Part shown: positions 1 through 5,571 of the stretch, piece by piece
How the letters are laid out: each line of letters opens with the position of its first letter
Position numbering within the stretch: position 1 is the first letter of the stretch
Assembly (NCBI GenBank): GCA_020441735.1
Contig: JAGRLQ010000320.1
Location: forward strand, 1-10,787
Direction of reading: 5' to 3'
DNA from: Nitratireductor sp.
GTDB lineage: Bacteria > Pseudomonadota > Alphaproteobacteria > Rhizobiales > Rhizobiaceae
Length of the DNA: 10,787 nt
Position numbers and translations under genes: made by a program
The notes under the pieces: generated by a model
Database searches by the model: none
What the model saw: the letters and a program-made list of their open reading frames with translations, nothing else
What the model was told of the DNA's origin: nothing

Positions 1-237
1 AGCTTCGTGATGTCGGCATCCTTCACCAATCAGGTGCTGGCGCAGATCGAGTTGTGGACCAAGGGCGGGGAATACGAAAACCAGGTTTATATCCTGCCTA
101 AACACCTCGATGAGAAGGTGGCGCGGCTGCATCTCGACAAGATCGGCGTGAAACTGACCCGTCTTTCCGACGACCAGGCCGATTATATCGGTGTTACGCC
201 GGAAGGGCCTTTCAAGCCGGAACACTACCGGTATTAA
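1..237 (+). CDS. ahcY: Adenosylhomocysteinase (SAH hydrolase), C-terminal fragment
   Basis: Only the last 78 codons are inside the window; the gene begins upstream and the frame is open from base 1. The product is a cytosolic NAD-dependent enzyme that reversibly splits S-adenosylhomocysteine into adenosine and homocysteine, clearing the inhibitory by-product of methyltransferases. The visible part is the highly conserved C-terminus of the family: an SFxNQVLAQIELW segment, then YILPKHLDEKVARLHL, then a tail ending in KPEHYRY. In known structures the C-terminal tail, with its conserved Lys and Tyr, reaches into the NAD site of the neighbouring subunit; that role is family knowledge, while the residues themselves are visible here. 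Translation ends at TAA (235-237), and a terminator-like hairpin follows 15 bases later, so ahcY probably forms a transcription unit separate from divL. Identity is very secure despite the truncation. Confidence 0.96.
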   Translation, partial: SFVMSASFTNQVLAQIELWTKGGEYENQVYILPKHLDEKVARLHLDKIGVKLTRLSDDQADYIGVTPEGPFKPEHYRY

Positions 238-252
238 TATTCCTATCTTTGC

Positions 253-272
253 CCACAAGATATTGTGGTTTT
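253..272 (+). terminator. Probable intrinsic terminator of ahcY
   Basis: A perfect 6-bp inverted repeat, CCACAA (253-258) and TTGTGG (263-268) around a GATA loop, is followed at once by TTTT (269-272). It starts 15 bases after the ahcY stop codon, where a Rho-independent terminator would sit. The stem is only half G-C and the U-tract is short, so termination may be partial. A second T-run (seven T, 308-314) lies downstream behind a weaker imperfect stem (291-307) and could act as a backup. Confidence 0.5.
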
Positions 273-277
273 GCCAT

Positions 278-301
278 TGACAAATCTTCAGGGCTTTGTC
301 A
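278..301. repeat. 7-bp perfect inverted repeat, operator-like
   Basis: TGACAAA (278-284) and TTTGTCA (295-301) form a perfect 7-bp inverted repeat with a 10-base spacer. Its left arm overlaps a perfect TTGACA hexamer (277-282), which matches the -35 consensus, but I see no acceptable -10 box 16-18 bases further on, so I do not call a promoter. The repeat could be a protein-binding dyad or, read as RNA, a weak A-U-rich stem before the T-run at 308-314. Its function is unknown. Confidence 0.35.
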
Positions 302-324
302 GCGGCCTTTTTTTGCTTCCGGGC

Positions 325-356
325 GATTCGCCAAATGTTGTAATGTGGAGCGAATC
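325..356. promoter_or_regulatory. Inverted repeat with two GANTC sites upstream of divL
   Basis: GATTCG (325-330) and CGAATC (351-356) form an inverted repeat with a 20-base spacer. Each arm contains a GANTC site (325-329 and 352-356), the target of the CcrM adenine methyltransferase of Alphaproteobacteria. Scanning the window by eye, I find only about 15 GANTC sites in all, so two within 32 bases in the one long intergenic gap, 74 bases ahead of the divL start, is notable. Methylation-dependent regulation of divL is inference. Confidence 0.35.
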
Positions 357-365
357 ATAAAGAAA

Positions 366-382
366 CCCGGACAAAAACCGGG
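366..382 (+). repeat. Small G-C hairpin in the divL leader
   Basis: CCCGG (366-370) and CCGGG (378-382) form a 5-bp all-G-C stem around an A-rich 7-base loop. It is 47 bases before the divL start and is followed by AAATT, not a T-run, so it does not look like a classic terminator. It could be a leader RNA structure or chance. Confidence 0.25.
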
Positions 383-429
383 AAATTCGGCAGGGCGGTC
401 TAGGGAACCAAGCGGCAGAGGACCCGGAC

Positions 430-2970
430 ATGCCTGGGGAAACCCGATTACGAGGACCCGCCAGCGCTGCGGGTGTCACCGGCGTTGCATCACGACTGGG
501 AAGGTTGAGGCGTGCCTTGCGGTCAAGCAGCGCGCTGTCGGTCCCGCTTGCCGCCAAGTACGGCAGCATGCTGGCCGGCTTTACAGCCTTGCCCGGCAGT
601 GCAGCAGCAGCCCCCGTCATCATCGATCAAACCTCCGTCCTGCCACTGGCGATTTTCGGCGGGGCATTGTCCTTTGCCTTGTTGTCCGCCTTCTGGCTGA
701 TCCGCGAACGGGCCCGCACCGGCGAGGAAAACATCAAGCTGCGGGCAAATTTCGCCAGCCTGCGGGCTGACCGGGACCGGCTTTCGGCGCTGGTCGAGGT
801 CAAGGATCAGCGCATCGTCGTCTGGGATAATTCCGCTGAAAGACCGAAGGTGATCGGACAGCTTGCCCAGTCGGAAGATGCGCCTTCAGAAGCGGAACGG
901 TTTCTGGCCTTCGGTAGCTGGCTCAAGGGAGACAGTGCGGCCAGGCTCGAAGCAGCCATCGCTGCGCTGCGCGAAGACGGCAACCAGTTCAACATCAGCC
1001 TGGAAACCGTGAAGGAAAGCATGTTCGAGGCGCAGGGCCGTGTTTCCGGCGGCCACGCTTTTGTACGTTTCCTGCCACTTGACAGCATGCGCTCGGAACT
1101 GGCCCGGCTCGAGGCCGAGCATGACAGGTTGGGCAGGCGGTTCTCCCTGCTGGATGCGCTGCTGGAAAAACTGCCTGAAGCTTTCTGGGTATCGGGACGG
1201 GACGGCAAGCTGGTTTACGCCAATCCAGCCTATGCCAAAGCCGTCGATCTGGATGACCCGGAAAGGGCCATCGAGGAAAACCGGCCATTGTTCGACAGCA
1301 AGGAGCGCCAGATCATTCAGTCGGCGCTGGATGAAGACAGCCATTTCCATGGTCAGTTGCCGGCGGTAGTTGCCGGTGACCGCCGGATGATGGAGGCTTC
1401 CTGTGCTGCCAATGAGAACGGAACGGCCGGGATTGCCATCGACCGCAGCGATGTGGATGCCGTAAGGGCGACGCTCAAGCACACCATTGCCAGCCATGAG
1501 CAGACCTTCGACCATCTGGCGACGGCAATCGCCATCTTCGACTCCCAGCAAAAGCTCCAGTTCCACAATTCCGCCTTCCAGCAGTTGTGGGAACTGTCCG
1601 CGGCCGATCTTGAAGATCATCCCTCCAACAGCGACCTGCTGGAAATGCTGCGCTCCAACCGGAAGCTGCCGGAAACGCCCGACTGGCGAAAATGGAAGGA
1701 AAGCCTGCTTTCCACCTACCAGTCCACCGATACGAAAGATGATTCCTGGCACCTGCCCGATGGCCGGACTCTGCGCGTCATCATCAACCCGCAGAACCAG
1801 GGCGGCACGAGTTGGGTGTTTGAAAACGTCACCGAGGAACTGGCGCTGAGGAGCAACTACAACTCGCTGATGCGCATGCAGGGCGAAACCCTGGACCACC
1901 TGACGGAAGCTGTTGCCGTGTTCGGTTCCGACGGCAAGGTGCGGCTGACCAATCCGGCCTTCCTCACCCTCTGGGGGGTTGAAAAGCCCGAGGATATCGA
2001 AGGCCAGCATGTCAATGAACTTTCAGCCCGTATCGAGCCTTACCTGGATGATCCGGAGAAGTGGGAACATCTGCGGCTGGAAATTACCGGGGTGCGGGAA
2101 AACCAGGATGACCTTCTCGACCGGCTCGATCTCAATACCGGCATGATCCTCGACTACAATCTCGTGCATCTTCCCGCCGGCCAGTCCATGCTGACCTTTG
2201 CAGACATGACGGCTGCGGCCAATGTGGAGCGGGCCTTGAAGGAGCGCAACGATGCGCTGGAAGAATCCGGCGCGCTGAAGAACCGCTTCCTGCAGCACGT
2301 TTCTTATGAATTGCGGGCGCCGCTGACCAGCATCGCCGGATTTGCCGAGATCCTGTCGAGCGACATGCCCGGCAAGCTGAACGCAAAACAGAAGGAATAT
2401 CTTGAGTATATCTCGCAATCCTCCGATGTGCTCAAGACGCTGATCGACGATGTTCTCGATCTCGCCACCATCGATGCCGGGGCCATGGTGCTCGATCTCG
2501 ATGCGGTGAACTTCGAGACAGTCATCGAGGAATGCATCGCCATGCAGGCGGAGAACCTTAAGCGCTTCCGTTTGAAAACGGGTGTTTTCGTCGATCCTGC
2601 GACCGAGGGCATGATCGGCGATCAGGCGCGAATCCGGCAAGTCCTCCACAATCTGCTGGCCAATGCGATCGAGGCCGCTCCCGACGGTTCGACTGTCTGT
2701 GTCGAGGTTCGCAAGCAGGATGACGCGGTGGAACTGAGCGTGCAGGATGAAGGGCCGGGCGTTCCTGAAAACAAGCTCTCGACCGTCTTCGAACGGTTCG
2801 AAAGCGGTGATGGACAGAAGCGCGGCGCGGGACTTGGACTTGCGATCGTCCGCAGCCTGGTTGAACTTCATGGCGGCGAAGTTCGTATTGAACAGGGCAA
2901 GAAGCGGGGAGCCCGGTTTGTCTGCGTTTTCCCCTATAAGCCGGTTCCCAGCCGACAGGCAGCGGAATAG
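430..2970 (+). CDS. divL: DivL-like PAS-domain sensor kinase homologue with Tyr in the H-box
   Basis: This 846-residue protein is a membrane-anchored, multi-PAS histidine-kinase-like protein. A basic N-terminus (R22-R31) precedes a hydrophobic Ala-rich stretch (about 42-61) and a clear membrane segment (about 69-91). Up to four PAS-like regions follow (about 105-215, 236-345, 358-475, 485-600; the second to fourth are clearest), then a HisKA dimerisation domain (about 612-680) and an HATPase_c domain (about 730-840). The ATPase has its N-box Asn (N745), the DEGPG box (D773) and the GAGLGLA box (799-805). The H-box reads HVSYELRAPL, so the usual phospho-accepting His is Tyr626. That substitution marks DivL, which in Caulobacter works with DivK and the CckA-CtrA cell-cycle pathway. 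AGAGGA at 417-422, 7 bases upstream, supports the ATG start. The next gene begins 2 bases after the stop. The family call is confident; the cell-cycle role is inferred from Caulobacter. Confidence 0.85.
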   Translation: MPGETRLRGPASAAGVTGVASRLGRLRRALRSSSALSVPLAAKYGSMLAGFTALPGSAAAAPVIIDQTSVLPLAIFGGALSFALLSAFWLIRERARTGEENIKLRANFASLRADRDRLSALVEVKDQRIVVWDNSAERPKVIGQLAQSEDAPSEAERFLAFGSWLKGDSAARLEAAIAALREDGNQFNISLETVKESMFEAQGRVSGGHAFVRFLPLDSMRSELARLEAEHDRLGRRFSLLDALLEKLPEAFWVSGRDGKLVYANPAYAKAVDLDDPERAIEENRPLFDSKERQIIQSALDEDSHFHGQLPAVVAGDRRMMEASCAANENGTAGIAIDRSDVDAVRATLKHTIASHEQTFDHLATAIAIFDSQQKLQFHNSAFQQLWELSAADLEDHPSNSDLLEMLRSNRKLPETPDWRKWKESLLSTYQSTDTKDDSWHLPDGRTLRVIINPQNQGGTSWVFENVTEELALRSNYNSLMRMQGETLDHLTEAVAVFGSDGKVRLTNPAFLTLWGVEKPEDIEGQHVNELSARIEPYLDDPEKWEHLRLEITGVRENQDDLLDRLDLNTGMILDYNLVHLPAGQSMLTFADMTAAANVERALKERNDALEESGALKNRFLQHVSYELRAPLTSIAGFAEILSSDMPGKLNAKQKEYLEYISQSSDVLKTLIDDVLDLATIDAGAMVLDLDAVNFETVIEECIAMQAENLKRFRLKTGVFVDPATEGMIGDQARIRQVLHNLLANAIEAAPDGSTVCVEVRKQDDAVELSVQDEGPGVPENKLSTVFERFESGDGQKRGAGLGLAIVRSLVELHGGEVRIEQGKKRGARFVCVFPYKPVPSRQAAE

Positions 2971-2972
2971 CG

Positions 2973-4589
2973 ATGTGGGGCAGCGACACCGAGCCAGTCT
3001 CGCCTACCATATCTTTTCCACTGGAAACCTTTACTGTTTCGCGTGAGGTCGTAAGCGATTTGCAGCAAACTGGATTACATCTCTCAACTGCCTCGGAAGG
3101 CGAAACCATACAACTTGGCTGCGATATCGCCATGGCGATTAGCAGCGGGGTAATCCATCTGAGGGGCGATCTGGGTAGCGGAAAGTCCGTTCTCGCACGC
3201 GCCATGATCCGGCAACTTTGCAATGATGCGGCGCTGGACGTGCCGAGCCCGACCTTCTCCCTCGTTCAGATCTACACGGCTTCGCCGGGCAATGGCGGCG
3301 GCGAGATTGTCCATGCCGATCTCTATCGCGTCACCGATCCTTCCGAATGCGGCGAATTGGGTCTGACCTCGCCGGAACAGGATATGCTCGCCATTGTCGA
3401 GTGGCCGCAGAATGGCGGCAACGAGCTGGCACCCCCCGATGTGGAAATTACCATCGCCGAGCCGCTGAACGGCGAACCCGAACACCGTTCCATCGAAATC
3501 ACCGGCAAGGCGGAAGCGGTCGCCGCGATCAACCGCAGCCTGGCGATCCGGTCCTTTCTTGATGCTCACTGGGGAAAAGGTGTCCTCCGGACCCGGCTTC
3601 AGGGAGACGCCTCGACACGCTCCTATGAAACCGTAGTGCGTGACGGTGAAGTCCGTATTCTGATGAACGCGCCGCGGCAGCCCGACGGGCCGGTGATCCG
3701 CGACGGCAAGCCCTACAGCCAGATCGCCCATCTGGCCGAAGATGTGAGCGCCTTTGCCGGTGTCGCGGCAATACTGGAAAAGGCCGGCCTTGCCGTGCCA
3801 CACCTTTACGCCAGCGACCTTGATGCCGGGCTTATCCTGCTGGAAAACCTGGGCAAAGGGCTGATTATCGATGAAGCCCGAAAGCCCATTCCCGAGCGCT
3901 ATCTTGCCAGCGCAGCAGTGCTGTCGGCATTTCACCAGAAGGCTGTAGTCACGGACCAGAGGCTTGAAAACGGCACGGTTCACCATGTGCCTGCCTATGA
4001 TCGCGAGGCCATGCTGATCGAAGCGGAACTACTGATCGACTGGTATCTTCCCCGCTTTCGCGGCCGGCCGGCGACAGCGCCGGAACGGAATGAATTTCAG
4101 GCCATCTGGAACGCGCTGATCGATCGGCTTCAAAGCAGCGAGAAGCGGCTGTGCATGCGGGACTTTCATTCGCCCAACATCATCTGGCGCGATGACCGGC
4201 AAGGCAGCGACCGCGTTGGCCTGATCGATTTCCAGGATGCCGTAGTAGGGCCGTCGGCCTATGATCTCGCCTCACTGGCACAGGATGCCCGGGTCGATGT
4301 CGATGTGGCGCTGGAAACCGAACTGCTTGAACACTATTGCCGCCTTAGGCGGGCTGGCGGGGATTTCGACGAGACAACGTTCCGGCAGGATTACGCCATC
4401 ATGGCGGCCCAACGCTCGACCAAGATCCTTGGCATTTTCGTTCGCCTGGACGAACGCGACGGCAAGCCCGGCTATCTTCGCCATCTACCCCGCTTGCAGG
4501 ACTACTTGGCTCGCAGTTTTGTCCACCCGGTCCTTGCAGATTACCGGCAATGGTTTGAGGGGATGTTCGGCAAAACCGGCTCCGCATGA
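2973..4589 (+). CDS. Fusion: TsaE (t6A tRNA-modification ATPase) + AmgK-type sugar kinase
   Basis: This 538-residue protein joins two usually separate activities. Residues about 28-185 are TsaE, the ATPase that drives the TsaB-TsaD complex making N6-threonylcarbamoyladenosine at position 37 of ANN-decoding tRNAs. Visible TsaE motifs are a Walker A GDLGSGKS (65-72, K71), PSPTF, HADLYR (114-119) and EWP (143-145). Residues about 190-530 are an aminoglycoside-phosphotransferase-fold kinase with the catalytic segment DFHSPN (D397, N402) and a metal-binding IDFQD (D419). The closest known function is AmgK, the anomeric kinase that phosphorylates MurNAc and GlcNAc at C1 in peptidoglycan recycling; the murU-like gene directly downstream supports that. 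The ATG lies 2 bases after the divL stop with only a weak upstream purine run (AGCGGA), suggesting translational coupling. The roughly 25-residue N-terminal lead before the TsaE fold is unassigned. TsaE identity is very firm; the kinase substrate is inferred. Confidence 0.92.
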   Translation: MWGSDTEPVSPTISFPLETFTVSREVVSDLQQTGLHLSTASEGETIQLGCDIAMAISSGVIHLRGDLGSGKSVLARAMIRQLCNDAALDVPSPTFSLVQIYTASPGNGGGEIVHADLYRVTDPSECGELGLTSPEQDMLAIVEWPQNGGNELAPPDVEITIAEPLNGEPEHRSIEITGKAEAVAAINRSLAIRSFLDAHWGKGVLRTRLQGDASTRSYETVVRDGEVRILMNAPRQPDGPVIRDGKPYSQIAHLAEDVSAFAGVAAILEKAGLAVPHLYASDLDAGLILLENLGKGLIIDEARKPIPERYLASAAVLSAFHQKAVVTDQRLENGTVHHVPAYDREAMLIEAELLIDWYLPRFRGRPATAPERNEFQAIWNALIDRLQSSEKRLCMRDFHSPNIIWRDDRQGSDRVGLIDFQDAVVGPSAYDLASLAQDARVDVDVALETELLEHYCRLRRAGGDFDETTFRQDYAIMAAQRSTKILGIFVRLDERDGKPGYLRHLPRLQDYLARSFVHPVLADYRQWFEGMFGKTGSA

Positions 4590-4707
4590 GAGAGAAGCGA
4601 TTGTCACGGCCATGACACAAGAAATGATGAAACGTGCAGCCGTAAACCAGAGACACAACGTCAAGACCGCGGAATTGCGGTGAAAGTACAAGGGTTGAAA
4701 AACCGAC

Positions 4708-5472
4708 ATGACGCAGCATGAAACAGAATTCAACGATGGCAATCAGGCAGGTGGACCGGCCGTCCGGCAGGGCATGGTGCTCGCCGCCGGGCTCGGCATG
4801 CGGATGAAGCCGATTACCGACCAGACACCGAAACCACTGGTGAAAGTGTGCGGCAAGGCGCTGATCGATCACAGCCTGGACGCGCTGGCACGAGCCGATG
4901 TCGAAACGGCGGTGGTCAATGTCCATCATCTCGCCGATCAGCTCGAAACGCATCTTGCCGGACGCAAGGCTCCGGCGGTGACCATTTCCGACGAGCGCGG
5001 CCGCCTGATGGACTCCGGTGGTGGCGTCAAGAAGGCGCTCGGCCATCTGGCCGATGAGCCCGCCTTCCTGCTCAATGCCGATTCCTTCTGGCTGGAGGGG
5101 GTCTGCCCCAATCTTCCGGCCATGGCACGGCAGTGGGATGACTCGAAAATGGACTTCCTGCTGCTGTTGAGCGGCATGCCGCAGGCTGTCGGCTATCAGG
5201 GCAGCGGCGACTTCGACATGGACGCCCAGGGCCGGCTTTCACGGCGCAAAGAGCGCAAGATTGCGGCCTTTGCCTATTGCGGCGCAGCGATCTTTCATCC
5301 ACGCGTTTTTGATAATACGCCGGACGGGCCATTCTCGCTCAACCTGCTGTTTGACCGGGCGGCTGAAGCCGGCAGGCTTTACGGCATGCGGCTCGACGGC
5401 TTGTGGCTGCATGTGGGAACGCCGGAATCAATCGGCGAGGCAGAAACCGCCATCGCCCGAAGCGCGGCCTGA
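4708..5472 (+). CDS. murU: MurU-like sugar-1-phosphate nucleotidyltransferase
   Basis: This 254-residue protein is a cytosolic NTP-transferase-fold enzyme. The nucleotide-binding signature LAAGLGMRM (25-33) is followed by TPKPL (40-44, K42), then a metal-binding-type segment LNADS (122-126, D125), and near the C-terminus WLHVGTPE, all typical of the family. MurU uses UTP to turn MurNAc-1-phosphate into UDP-MurNAc, feeding recycled wall sugar back into peptidoglycan synthesis past the fosfomycin-sensitive MurA step. Placement straight after the AmgK-type kinase makes this more likely than a general mannose-1-phosphate guanylyltransferase, but substrate choice cannot be read from sequence alone. 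The start at 4708 gives a 22-residue polar lead before the fold. A start at Met23 (4774), preceded by GGCAGGG, is a real alternative. The AGGG at 4691-4694 is 13 bases from the chosen ATG, which is long, and partly lies in a tiny GGTT-GAAA-AACC hairpin (4693-4704). Confidence 0.85.
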   Translation: MTQHETEFNDGNQAGGPAVRQGMVLAAGLGMRMKPITDQTPKPLVKVCGKALIDHSLDALARADVETAVVNVHHLADQLETHLAGRKAPAVTISDERGRLMDSGGGVKKALGHLADEPAFLLNADSFWLEGVCPNLPAMARQWDDSKMDFLLLLSGMPQAVGYQGSGDFDMDAQGRLSRRKERKIAAFAYCGAAIFHPRVFDNTPDGPFSLNLLFDRAAEAGRLYGMRLDGLWLHVGTPESIGEAETAIARSAA

Positions 5473-5536
5473 TCCTTTCCCGGAAGCCGTAGAGCAGACT
5501 TTCCACCCGCTTTGCGTTTGTCACCCGGCATGCCAA

Positions 5537-5560
5537 GCTGATTGAACAGAATCAATCAGC
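5537..5560. promoter_or_regulatory. 9-bp perfect inverted repeat at the addB translation start
   Basis: GCTGATTGA (5537-5545) and TCAATCAGC (5552-5560) are perfect inverted repeats around a 6-base loop. The element lies in the short murU-addB gap and ends 11 bases before the ATG at 5572. As RNA it would be a stable hairpin just upstream of the addB ribosome-binding region; as DNA it looks like a dimer-binding site. It carries one GANTC site (5549-5553). No T-run follows, so a simple intrinsic terminator is unlikely. A possible TTG start (5542) is buried in the left arm. Confidence 0.5.
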
Positions 5561-5571
5561 CTGGAACATCC

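Noticed and set aside
277..305. Sigma-70-type promoter from the TTGACA at 277-282
   Set aside because: The hexamers 16-18 bases downstream (around TCAGCG or CAGCGG) do not resemble a -10 box, so the element is listed only as an inverted repeat.
249..770. Plus-strand open frame of 173 codons running from the ahcY-divL gap into divL
   Set aside because: It overlaps the divL membrane segment in another frame, is rich in Arg, Gly, Pro and Cys in low-complexity fashion, and matches no family; divL has the better ribosome site and composition.
886..2010. Minus-strand open frame of 374 codons opposite divL
   Set aside because: It sits antisense to the PAS regions of divL, shows no recognisable domain and has no ribosome site worth noting; it is a shadow of high-GC codon bias.
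4612..4683. Possible 23-residue peptide between tsaE-amgK and murU
   Set aside because: No Shine-Dalgarno sequence precedes its ATG and the peptide has no recognisable feature, so it is not called as a gene; the gap is noted as a finding instead.
5542..5571. TTG start adding 10 residues to AddB
   Set aside because: The TTG lies inside the left arm of a perfect inverted repeat, lacks a clear ribosome site and adds residues with no family similarity; ATG at 5572 is preferred.
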